6,562 nucleotides of DNA from Streptomyces speibonae (GTDB lineage Bacteria > Actinomycetota > Actinomycetes > Streptomycetales > Streptomycetaceae): the NCBI GenBank assembly GCA_000715605.1, contig KL568556.1, positions 92,282 through 98,843 on the forward strand. Direction: 5' to 3'. The position numbers and the translations under genes were made by a program. Below the pieces are notes generated by a model, which saw only the letters and a program-made list of their open reading frames with translations, did no database searches and was not told where the DNA came from. Numbering within the stretch: the first letter of the stretch is position 1; every line of letters starts with the position of its first letter. Shown piece after piece: positions 1 through 5,849 of this stretch.

Positions 1-702
1 GGCGTGGACCAGCTGCTGAACCTCCAGATGTGCCGCAAGGTCATGGAGATCTCGGACCAGGCCCCCGAGGTCGTCATCACCACCCCGCTCATCGAGGGCA
101 CCGACGGCACGGGCGCCAAGATGAGCAAGAGCAAGGGCAACTACGTGGGCCTGACGGCCTCGCCGGACGAGGTCTACGGCCGGCTGATGTCCATCCCCGA
201 CCACCTGACCGAGCCGTACCTCCAGCTGCTCACCGAGTGGACGGACGACGAGATCCGCGTGGTCACCAAGCGCCTGGAGGCGGGATCCGCGCACCCGATG
301 GCGGTCAAGCGCATCCTCGCCGGCGAGGTGGTGGCCGCTCTCCACGGCCTGGACGCTGCCGCCGCCGCTCGCGCGGAGTTCACGGCGCGCTTCTCCAAGC
401 GCTCCTTCGGGGACACCCAGAACCTCCCCGTGGTCTCCCTGAAGGACCACGCCGAAGGCACGCTCGGGGCGCTGATCAGCCGCACGCTGGACTTCGCTCC
501 CAGCATCTCCGCCGTACGCCGCGTGGCCCAGCAGAACGGTCTCCGCCTCATCCGCGAATCCGACGGAGACCAGCGGACCACGCAGCTCTCGGAGGCTTCT
601 GTTCAGCAGACGCTCGACGCGGTCGTGAACGATGTCGGGGCGCTCGACGGCGCCAAGCTGTACCTCAAGGTCGGCCGTAAGGTCGCCCGCATCGACGTCT
701 GA
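1..702 (+). CDS. tyrS: Tyrosyl-tRNA synthetase, C-terminal part (5' end outside the window)
   Basis: This is the C-terminal 233 residues of a class I tyrosyl-tRNA synthetase, a cytoplasmic enzyme that activates tyrosine with ATP and charges tRNA-Tyr. The frame is open from base 1, starting GVDQ, which matches the conserved G-x-DQ substrate-pocket segment. The N-terminal catalytic half with the HIGH-type motif lies upstream of the window. Seen directly: the class I signature KMSKSKGN at residues 40-47, a helical anticodon-binding region at about 55-150, and a C-terminal S4-like RNA-binding region at about 163-232. The gene ends at TGA (700-702) just before a strong terminator. From memory, the housekeeping TyrRS of Streptomyces has a degenerate KFGKTE-type version of this motif. 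The KMSKSKGN form therefore suggests the other bacterial TyrRS clade (TyrZ-like) and possibly a second copy; that is inference. The family call is secure and the paralogue status is not. Confidence 0.93.
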   Translation, partial: GVDQLLNLQMCRKVMEISDQAPEVVITTPLIEGTDGTGAKMSKSKGNYVGLTASPDEVYGRLMSIPDHLTEPYLQLLTEWTDDEIRVVTKRLEAGSAHPMAVKRILAGEVVAALHGLDAAAAARAEFTARFSKRSFGDTQNLPVVSLKDHAEGTLGALISRTLDFAPSISAVRRVAQQNGLRLIRESDGDQRTTQLSEASVQQTLDAVVNDVGALDGAKLYLKVGRKVARIDV

Positions 703-713
703 GTCCGAGACCC

Positions 714-750
714 GGGGCCGGCCCACCCGTGTGGGTCGGCCCCGTTTTGT
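714..750 (+). terminator. Rho-independent terminator of tyrS
   Basis: A 13-bp stem (714-726 with 731-743) contains one G-U pair, closes a CCGT tetraloop (727-730) and is followed by GTTTTGT. It starts 12 bases after the tyrS stop codon. No A-run precedes the stem, so it should act on plus-strand transcription only. It also separates tyrS from the convergent minus-strand gene ending at 817. Confidence 0.92.
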
Positions 751-816
751 CAGCCCCCCGGTTCGGCGTTGGCCCTCAGCGAGATCGTCGATGGCCCGCC
801 CGGACTTCCCGAAGGA

Positions 817-1446
817 TCATGAAGCCCAACCGCGGCTCAGAGCGAGTCGGCCAGCCTGATGCGCATCTCGCTGCTCGTTGATCCACTGCTCAACCTGGTC
901 CACCGACGTCGTGACCGGCTGATCCGTGGTGTCCATCAGTTGAACGCGCCATCGGGGATCATCGGCATTCCACTCGGTCCAGCGGCGCCAGACCATCTCG
1001 GGCCAGCTGCTGTCGATGATGACGTCAGGCCGGTGACGGGGGTCGAAGGCGTGCTCCCGGTGCCATGCGGCCCAGCCGAGGAAGGCGTCGACCGCCGGCG
1101 CCTCCCAGCGGCCAGGGTCGCGCTCGGCGAGGCGAACACGCCGGACCTCGTCGGCGACGTCAACCAGGCACACGGCGATGCCGTCCAGTAGTGGGGCGGA
1201 GGGCACCGCGAGGACCTCGCCCAAGGGGGACTGACCGGTGAGCAGAACGTCGATTCCGCGGTCCTGATACTCCAGCGCGCGTCGCACCCACATCTCGGTC
1301 ATGCGATGCCGCCAGGCCAGGTCGGCACCCGCCGGCACACCGAGTTCATCGAAGTCGCACACGACGATCCGCCGGAGCCTGCTGGCCGCAGCGTGGGCGA
1401 GCGTCGTCTTGCCCGAGCAACTCGACCCGGTGAGCTTGAACAACAT
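817..1446 (-). CDS. P-loop (AAA-type) ATP-binding kinase-like protein
   Basis: The 209-residue product looks like a small P-loop nucleotide-binding kinase of the broad group that includes shikimate/gluconate kinase-like, chloramphenicol phosphotransferase-like and zeta-toxin-like proteins. Seen directly: a Walker A motif GSSCSGKTT at residues 7-15 right after the first strand, a CDFDE segment at 30-34 where kinases of this group often have a substrate-binding Asp, and an Arg-rich stretch followed by ERDPGRW that resembles a lid. There is no signal peptide or membrane segment. The substrate cannot be read from the sequence. I chose the ATG at 1446 because it puts the P-loop at the usual distance from the N-terminus. 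A GTG at 1473 would add nine residues, and neither start has a convincing Shine-Dalgarno sequence. The nucleotidyltransferase gene lies upstream on the same strand, 110 bases away, so co-transcription is possible. Confidence 0.8.
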   Translation of the reverse strand: MLFKLTGSSCSGKTTLAHAAASRLRRIVVCDFDELGVPAGADLAWRHRMTEMWVRRALEYQDRGIDVLLTGQSPLGEVLAVPSAPLLDGIAVCLVDVADEVRRVRLAERDPGRWEAPAVDAFLGWAAWHREHAFDPRHRPDVIIDSSWPEMVWRRWTEWNADDPRWRVQLMDTTDQPVTTSVDQVEQWINEQRDAHQAGRLALSRGWAS

Positions 1447-1489
1447 CGCCCCAGCGTGCCAGCGCCTCAGCACCTATCTCGACCCGTTT

Positions 1490-1524
1490 TCGCTCGTCAC
1501 CCGCCCCCACCGGAGGTCGAGCGA
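1490..1524. repeat. Inverted repeat between the nucleotidyltransferase and kinase genes
   Basis: TCGCTCG (1490-1496) and CGAGCGA (1518-1524) form a perfect 7-bp inverted repeat around a 21-nt loop, in the gap between the two minus-strand genes. No U-tract follows it in either transcription direction. It could be a weak terminator, an attenuating or processing hairpin, an operator, or chance in GC-rich DNA. Confidence 0.35.
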
Positions 1525-1556
1525 GGCAGCAGGTGCCCGTCCAACTCCCAGTGCGC

Positions 1557-2264
1557 TCATGACGTTGAGCCGCCGCGCCTGTAGCCCTCCCACAACCGGC
1601 CGCCGGCCTGCCCCAGCCCCTCGTCCACCACGCCGACGAGGGGCTCGTCTCGGCCCTCCAGCACCTCTCGGACAGCGTGGTGCAGGCGCATGCTGAGCCC
1701 TGGCGCCGTGGTCTCAAGACGGCGCGCCAGCCATTTCCCGCCTCCACCCCACGACCCGCGGATGGCCAGCGCCAACTCGCCGGTTCGCCGTGCCAGTTCG
1801 GTGGCAATGAACAACTGCTCACCCTGGTCCGTGCACCCCGCGAGGTCGTCGAGAAGATCGGTGATCGCGTACCAGCGGTCCTCGATCTCCTCTGCCGACA
1901 CGGCGGGTGGTCCCGTCGCGGCAAGCTTCCTGGCCTCAGCAGCCAGGCGCGCACCGAGCCCATCGGCGTCGAAGAGCAGCAGGCCTTCGGCACACATCCA
2001 GAGAAGCGGTGACCTGCGCTTGCGCACCTCCCGCTCGACGTACGCGTGCCAGCTCGCCTTCGTGTGCGCGAACAGTTCCACCAGCCAGTCATCGTGCTGA
2101 AGGCTTGCCCGGTACGGTGCCGGGGCTCCATGCAGGAGCACCACGATGTCGAGGTCAGATGTCACCGTGCGGCGGCCCGTCACGACGCTGCCTCCCAGGA
2201 AGGCTGCGCGAGCGTCAGGGTGGTGTGCCTCGACGACAGCGCGTGCGGCTTCAGTCGCATCCAT
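1557..2264 (-). CDS. Nucleotidyltransferase-domain protein (Pol-beta superfamily)
   Basis: The 235-residue cytoplasmic protein has a minimal nucleotidyltransferase fold at the N-terminus. The helix-turn motif GGSVVTG is at residues 24-30, followed by SDLD at 36-39. Asp37 and Asp39 should bind the metals, and Glu63 in the strand LVELF fits the third carboxylate, so the active site looks intact. Residues ~110-235 are mostly helical, like the substrate- or partner-binding domains of stand-alone aminoglycoside-type nucleotidyltransferases and of MNT-HEPN proteins. Family knowledge allows transfer of NMP to a small molecule, RNA or protein; the acceptor is unknown. The ATG at 2262-2264 has no Shine-Dalgarno sequence, but a -10-like GATAGT sits at -12 to -7, so a leaderless message is plausible. 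The kinase-like gene follows on the same strand. Antibiotic resistance is possible but unsupported. Confidence 0.85.
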   Translation of the reverse strand: MDATEAARAVVEAHHPDARAAFLGGSVVTGRRTVTSDLDIVVLLHGAPAPYRASLQHDDWLVELFAHTKASWHAYVEREVRKRRSPLLWMCAEGLLLFDADGLGARLAAEARKLAATGPPAVSAEEIEDRWYAITDLLDDLAGCTDQGEQLFIATELARRTGELALAIRGSWGGGGKWLARRLETTAPGLSMRLHHAVREVLEGRDEPLVGVVDEGLGQAGGRLWEGYRRGGSTS

Positions 2265-2270
2265 GCGGTA

Positions 2271-2276
2271 ACTATC
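2271..2276 (-). promoter_or_regulatory. Candidate -10 element for a leaderless nucleotidyltransferase mRNA
   Basis: GATAGT on the minus strand matches 4 of 6 positions of TATAAT. It lies exactly six bases before the ATG at 2264, where a -10 element would initiate transcription at the start codon. No clear -35 hexamer is present. The only purine-rich SD-like stretch (AGAGGG) is too far upstream to act as a ribosome binding site. Confidence 0.35.
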
Positions 2277-2393
2277 CGCGCCCTCTGCCTAGTGCGCACA
2301 GGGTTTCCTCGCCCGCACACCGGCCGTGACGCCGGTAACGCCGGAACGGAATCACGACATCCTCGGAACTAGCGGACACCGGGACCGTCGCAC

Positions 2394-2648
2394 CTACGAG
2401 CAGAGCTCTGCGCTCTCGACGATCCGGGCCAGGTCGATTCCAAGGAGCCGGTGCAGGTCCGCCGTGACCACGCGGTACGCGTTGCCGAGCTTGAGGACGG
2501 TGACCGGGTACTCGCCCCGCTTCGCCAGCGCGTAGCCCGTGCTGCGGCCGATCGTCAGCGCCTTGTTCGCCGTGTCGAGATCGACGGCGACAGGCAGAGC
2601 GAGCAGTTCCTCGCGGGTCATCCCCCTGACAACCTTGCACGCGGCCAT
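2394..2648 (-). CDS. Excisionase-like small winged-helix DNA-binding protein
   Basis: An 84-residue protein resembles the MerR/AlpA-like (HTH_17) excisionase proteins that accompany actinomycete tyrosine integrases. The helix-turn-helix spans about residues 22-45 (AxxALTIGRSTGYALAKRG) and is followed by the wing-like VLKLGNAYRVV at 51-61. By family, such proteins bend DNA at attachment sites and favour excision, or act as regulators. The gene diverges from the XRE regulator-integrase genes, which is the usual place for a directionality factor. The ATG at 2646-2648 was chosen because GGGA lies six bases upstream and the candidate promoter is just ahead of it. The ATG at 2619-2621, giving MTREELLALP as N-terminus, resembles how I remember related proteins and is a real alternative. 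Starts further upstream would run into the promoter region. An excisionase role is inferred from fold and context. Confidence 0.78.
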   Translation of the reverse strand: MAACKVVRGMTREELLALPVAVDLDTANKALTIGRSTGYALAKRGEYPVTVLKLGNAYRVVTADLHRLLGIDLARIVESAELCS

Positions 2649-2661
2649 GACGCATCCCATC

Positions 2662-2690
2662 ATTAAAAGTTGTTCTGACGGCAGAATGAG
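2662..2690 (-). promoter_or_regulatory. Candidate promoter of the excisionase-like gene
   Basis: On the minus strand TTTAAT (2662-2667) matches 5 of 6 bases of the -10 consensus, while a -35 near 2685-2690 (CTCATT) is poor. Initiation near 2655 would leave a leader of about 7 nt before the ATG at 2648. The TTCTG-N4-CAGAA dyad lies between the two hexamers, a position where a bound repressor would block the promoter. Confidence 0.45.
2673..2686. promoter_or_regulatory. TTCTG-N4-CAGAA dyad, candidate operator
   Basis: A perfect 5-bp inverted repeat (2673-2677 and 2682-2686) with a 4-base spacer sits in the divergent control region. A further ATTCT half-site at 2714-2718, matching the inverse of AGAAT at 2683-2687, lies between the -35 and -10 of the opposite promoter. 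Binding by the adjacent XRE regulator is an inference from position and symmetry. Confidence 0.4.
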
Positions 2691-2700
2691 TACCACGGAT

Positions 2701-2738
2701 GTTGCAGCCACACATTCTCGCGACGTAAGTTGCAGCCA
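2701..2738 (+). promoter_or_regulatory. Leaderless promoter of the XRE regulator gene, with 10-bp direct repeat
   Basis: GTTGCAGCCA occurs twice, at 2701-2710 and 2729-2738, 28 bp apart. The first copy contains a -35-like TTGCAG (2702-2707). After an 18-bp spacer comes TAAGTT (2726-2731), a TANNNT-type -10, which ends six bases before the ATG at 2738. Transcription would therefore begin at the A of the start codon, and no Shine-Dalgarno sequence is present. The second repeat covers the expected start point. The two repeats thus span the promoter as autoregulatory sites might, although the first may recur only because it contains the -35. Confidence 0.55.
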
Positions 2739-3370
2739 TGACGAACACCGATTGGTCTCCGAGCTTCACCGCCCGCGTCGCCGAGCAGATGCGCCGGGCG
2801 CGCAAGGCCGCCGGCCTCACCGTGGCGGAGGCTGCCGAGGCATGCGCCTCCCTGGGCCTCGCGGTCCCGAAGACGACGATCACGAACCTGGAGACCGGGC
2901 GCCGCAGCTCGATCGACCTGGCGGAGTTCCTCGTCCTGGCCGAGGTCTACAGGGTTCCGCCGATCAGTCTGCTGTTCCCTCTGGGCAGCGACGCCTCGGT
3001 GGCAGTGCTCCCCGGCAGGGAGGTCCCGACGTGGGAGGCGGTGTCCTGGTTCACAGGCGAGACCCCCCTCGACAAGCCTGCCCCCGAGGGCTCCGCCCGG
3101 GACGTGCTCGACACCTACCGCGCCCACAGCGACGCCGTGACCACCGCCCTGACGTCCACCCGCCTGGCGAAGGAACGGCGGCGGAAGGCCAGCATCACCC
3201 TCGACGCCGTCCGCCGCGACGCCCTCCTCGAAACCGCGGCCTCGTACGAGCACCTCGCGTTCGACGACTGCAGAGAACTCCGGGAGTTCCGCGACGCGAT
3301 GCGCGAGCGCGGGCTGGTTCCCCCCGCTCTGCCCGCCGACCTCACGTTCGTCGACAACCCCGAGGACTAG
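2738..3370 (+). CDS. XRE-family helix-turn-helix transcriptional regulator
   Basis: This 210-residue protein has an N-terminal lambda-repressor-like (Cro/C1, XRE) DNA-binding domain at about residues 11-80. The scaffold helices include RVAEQMRRARKAAGLT, the putative recognition helix covers TTITNLETGRR (46-56), and the typical closing helix FLVLAEVYRVPPISLLFP follows. Residues ~95-210 are a charged, mostly helical region with no domain I recognise and no catalytic or metal-binding motif, probably for oligomerisation or ligand sensing. It diverges from the excisionase-like gene and lies directly upstream of the integrase gene, so it is likely to control the recombination genes and itself. The ATG at 2738 is supported by a -10 element at the right distance for a leaderless message. 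The stop TAG (3368-3370) is two bases before the integrase start. Confidence 0.88.
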   Translation: MTNTDWSPSFTARVAEQMRRARKAAGLTVAEAAEACASLGLAVPKTTITNLETGRRSSIDLAEFLVLAEVYRVPPISLLFPLGSDASVAVLPGREVPTWEAVSWFTGETPLDKPAPEGSARDVLDTYRAHSDAVTTALTSTRLAKERRRKASITLDAVRRDALLETAASYEHLAFDDCRELREFRDAMRERGLVPPALPADLTFVDNPED

Positions 3371-3375
3371 CGTTG
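3362..3375 (+). promoter_or_regulatory. int: Ribosome binding site that fixes a TTG start for the integrase
   Basis: GAGGA (3362-3366), inside the last codons of the regulator gene, is followed by six bases and then TTG (3373-3375). This is the best Shine-Dalgarno sequence I noted in the window. The spacing, the 2-base gap after the regulator stop, and the conserved-looking protein that follows support TTG over the first in-frame ATG at 3661. Translation of the integrase is probably coupled to the regulator. Confidence 0.75.
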
Positions 3376-4950
3376 CCGAGCACCACCACGTCCGGCGGCG
3401 CCGTCACGCGCCGCTGCTCCTGCCGCAACCCCGAGACCGGCAAGAACTACGGCAAGTCCTGCCCCAAGCTCACCAACCGGCGCCACGGCACCTGGTCCAT
3501 ACGCCACGAGCTGGCCAACCGACCTGACGGCACCCGCCGGGAGTTCCGCCGCAGCGGCTTTGAGTCCTCCGCCGAGGCCACCAAGGAGCTGAACAAGGTC
3601 CGGGCGCTGCTCGCCATCCCCGACGAGGACGACCCCGCCGGTCATCTCGCGGTCAGCGACATGCTGGAGACCTGTGTCAAGAACAAGGAGCCGCTGCCGG
3701 ACTACGACGAGACGCGCCGGCGCTACGCCACCGGCCAGAGCCTCCATTCCAAGATCACTGTCGGGGACTGGCTCGACGAGTGGCTGGCAGGCAAGAAGCG
3801 GCTGCGTTCCACGTCCCTCAAGCGCTACGAGAGCGACGTACGGGTACACGTCAAGCCCCACCTGGGGCGCCTGCGGCTCGACCGGCTCCGCGTCGCCGAC
3901 CTGGACAGGATGTTCGAGGCCATCAACGACGCGAACGTCGAGATCATCGAGCAGAACGCCCTACGGCGAGCAGCCCTGAACGAGCTGAAGACCATCCCCT
4001 GGAAGGGCGCGGAGAACCGAGCCCGCCGCAAGTGGCTCAAGGCATCCATCGACGAGATGCCGCCCTTCCGCAAGCCCACCCGCACCAACAGTCAGCACAC
4101 GATCAAGCGCACCCTGCGCGCCGCCCTCAACACCGCGATCGCCCAGCAGATCATCCCGCCTTTCAACCCCGCCGAGCATGTGGAACTGAACCCGGCCTCG
4201 CGCGCGAAGGCTATGGTCTGGACCGCCGAGCGGGTACGCCACTGGAAGCGGACCGGGGAGAAACCCAGCCCCGTCATGGTCTGGACGCCGGAGCAGACCG
4301 GCGCGTTCCTCGACCAGGTCGCCACGCACCGCCTCTACACCCTCTGGCACCTGATCGCCTTCCGAGGGCTGCGCCGTGGTGAAGCCTGCGGGCTTCGGTG
4401 GATGGACATCGATCTGGCCCACCACTCCATGACCGTCGCCACCCAGCTCGTCCAGTCGGGCTGGCAGGTGCACGAGGCGGCCCCGAAGACCGACAGCGGG
4501 GAACGCCTGGTCGCTCTGGACGCCGAGTCGGTCGACTCCCTCCGCGAGCACCAGAAGCGCCAGCGTAAGGACCAGGCCCGCTGGGGCGCCGCCTGGAAGA
4601 CGACCGGCCGCGTCTTCACCGACGAGGACGGCTCGCTCCTGCACCCCGCCAAGGTATCGCTCATGTTCACGCGCGAGTTCGAAGCCGCCGGCCTGCCCCC
4701 GGTCCGTCTCCATGACCTACGGCACGGTGCCGCGACGCTGGCGCTCGCCGCCGGAGTGGACATCAAGATCGTGTCGGAGATGCTTGGCCACTCGGACACC
4801 CACATCACCCGGGACATCTACCAGTCCGTCCTGGACGACCTCGCCCGCGAGGCCGCCGAGGCGGTCGTGAAGCTCGTCCCCCGCCAACGACGCACCCGCA
4901 CAACGAGGAAGAGCGAGCCGCCGCACGAAGCGACCGAGCGAACCGCCTGA
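3373..4950 (+). CDS. int: Tyrosine-type site-specific recombinase (integrase)
   Basis: A 525-residue phage-type tyrosine integrase that should catalyse att-site recombination through a 3'-phosphotyrosine intermediate. Seen directly: an N-terminal segment with Cys15, Cys17 and Cys30, probably arm-type DNA binding; a SAM-like core-binding domain from about residue 128 (ITVGDWLDEWL) to 275; and a catalytic domain at about 302-510. The catalytic set is complete: Arg334 (GLRRGE), Lys372 (APKTDSGE), His447 and Arg450 (HDLRH), His473 (LGHSD) and Tyr483 (DIYQSV). MVWTAE (281-286) and MVWTPE (302-307) form a near-duplicate at the domain border. The C-terminus is a basic tail. The gene is intact, so the enzyme is probably active. 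It lies 2 bp after the XRE gene and opposite the excisionase-like gene, resembling the recombination module of Streptomyces integrative elements. The attachment site is not identified. Confidence 0.94.
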   Translation: MPSTTTSGGAVTRRCSCRNPETGKNYGKSCPKLTNRRHGTWSIRHELANRPDGTRREFRRSGFESSAEATKELNKVRALLAIPDEDDPAGHLAVSDMLETCVKNKEPLPDYDETRRRYATGQSLHSKITVGDWLDEWLAGKKRLRSTSLKRYESDVRVHVKPHLGRLRLDRLRVADLDRMFEAINDANVEIIEQNALRRAALNELKTIPWKGAENRARRKWLKASIDEMPPFRKPTRTNSQHTIKRTLRAALNTAIAQQIIPPFNPAEHVELNPASRAKAMVWTAERVRHWKRTGEKPSPVMVWTPEQTGAFLDQVATHRLYTLWHLIAFRGLRRGEACGLRWMDIDLAHHSMTVATQLVQSGWQVHEAAPKTDSGERLVALDAESVDSLREHQKRQRKDQARWGAAWKTTGRVFTDEDGSLLHPAKVSLMFTREFEAAGLPPVRLHDLRHGAATLALAAGVDIKIVSEMLGHSDTHITRDIYQSVLDDLAREAAEAVVKLVPRQRRTRTTRKSEPPHEATERTA

Positions 4951-4970
4951 CATCACACCGGCTCACGACA

Positions 4971-5013
4971 CAGCCCCCTACCTCGGTTCAGCCGTAGAGC
5001 AGGGGGCTGCTCT
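4971..5013. terminator. Hairpin between convergent genes, probable bidirectional terminator
   Basis: CAGCCCCCT (4971-4979) pairs perfectly with AGGGGGCTG (5001-5009) around a 21-nt loop, 20 bases after the integrase stop and 45 bases before the end of the opposing gene. No U-tract follows. Many actinobacterial terminators lack one, so termination in both directions is plausible. A second perfect hairpin, AGAGCAG-GGGG-CTGCTCT (4996-5013), uses the same right arm and excludes the first. The spot is also where integrases often have their attachment site. Confidence 0.5.
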
Positions 5014-5053
5014 GTAGGCCGCGCAGGAGGAAGCCCGTCTGGCTGCCTGGACG

Positions 5054-5737
5054 TCAGGAGCGTACGAGGTTCACCGAGCCACAGGCGAAGTCGTAGCGGA
5101 CGCCCCCGAAGACGGTGTCGGGGCGGCGGCCGGCGGTTCCGTGGTGGTAAGCGACAACGGCGCTGGTCAGCCATTCTCGGATCATGTTCAGGTCGTCGAC
5201 CTCGCGGTGCACGAGGTCCTGGGCCCAGTTCGGGAGGGTGCCATCCGAGTTGATCAGGGCGCTGATGAGGCCGTCCAGCGCCGCGTGCCGTTCATCTGCC
5301 CGGCTGACGTGACAGCGGACGAGTCGGTCGACTGCGGAGGCTCCGCCGTTGGCAGCTGCTGCGCGCAGGTCGGACTCCTGCAGGAGGCTCACGTCAAGGT
5401 CGTGCAGGCGGTCGACGTACGCAGCCATCGACGCCCGCCGGTCCGCTGGTACTTCCGCGTACGTGCCGGACCATCCCGCGTGGAAGTAGTCCGCGTCCCA
5501 GGCGGGGGTGTTCACGCGGGGGCGCAGGCGGATCTCGGCATCTCCCGCAGTGACGGTGTGAAGATCCTCGCCGACTTTGCACCACTCGCCGCTGGTACTG
5601 AACCCTTCCGCGATGGAGAGCCGGAGTTCTTCCAGGTCGCCGCCGTGGGCGTGGAGGAGTTCGCTCGACACGCTGAGGACCGGCCGGTGAAGCACGATGA
5701 GGTCGAGCGGGGAGATGTCGATGGCGGCGTCGCGCAT
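5054..5737 (-). CDS. Conserved-looking protein of unknown function
   Basis: I do not recognise this 227-residue family. Codon use fits a real high-GC gene, and GGAG lies six bases before the ATG at 5735-5737, a good ribosome binding site. The product is acidic and soluble, with no signal peptide, no clear membrane segment and no motif that names an enzyme. The first ~95 residues look alpha/beta, with a hydrophobic strand LIVLHRPVLSV near the N-terminus and a Trp/Tyr-rich stretch (WDADYFHAGWSGTY) around 80-93. Residues ~95-200 appear helical, followed by a hydrophobic C-terminal tail (YDFACGSVNLV). It follows the two-TM protein gene on the same strand with a 112-base gap and converges on the integrase. 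Whether it belongs to the element or to the flanking chromosome cannot be decided here. Confidence 0.72.
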   Translation of the reverse strand: MRDAAIDISPLDLIVLHRPVLSVSSELLHAHGGDLEELRLSIAEGFSTSGEWCKVGEDLHTVTAGDAEIRLRPRVNTPAWDADYFHAGWSGTYAEVPADRRASMAAYVDRLHDLDVSLLQESDLRAAAANGGASAVDRLVRCHVSRADERHAALDGLISALINSDGTLPNWAQDLVHREVDDLNMIREWLTSAVVAYHHGTAGRRPDTVFGGVRYDFACGSVNLVRS

Positions 5738-5849
5738 GGCGGGCTCCGATTCGGTGATGCGAGGAGATCGTCACCGACAACGAGGGACCGGGAGGCGCGG
5801 TGCGGGCCTTGGGCCGTTGAGGCGATGTGGTGAGGGCTGGGGCCTGGGA

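Noticed and set aside
1346..2131. Long minus-strand open frame overlapping the nucleotidyltransferase gene
   Set aside because: It is an alternative-frame shadow of a gene with clear catalytic motifs; its own translation has no domain and is low-complexity.
2326..2348. ACGCCGG direct repeats between the excisionase-like and nucleotidyltransferase genes
   Set aside because: They are only two short GC-rich copies with no spacing pattern or symmetry, expected by chance in this composition.
2539..3372. Upstream in-frame extension of the integrase to 803 residues
   Set aside because: The extension overlaps the regulator gene in another frame, reads as Arg/Pro/Gly-rich shadow translation, and a strong ribosome binding site sits at the TTG at 3373.
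4981..5025. tRNA-like D-arm (GTTC-AGCCGTA-GAGC) after the integrase, as a possible tRNA att fragment
   Set aside because: The following bases do not form an anticodon stem-loop or a T-arm, and the GAGC is part of the larger hairpin. It is chance resemblance.
5141..5833. 230-codon plus-strand open frame opposite the unknown gene
   Set aside because: It is the antisense shadow of the minus-strand gene, which has a good ribosome binding site and better codon use. I cannot exclude it absolutely because neither product is recognised.
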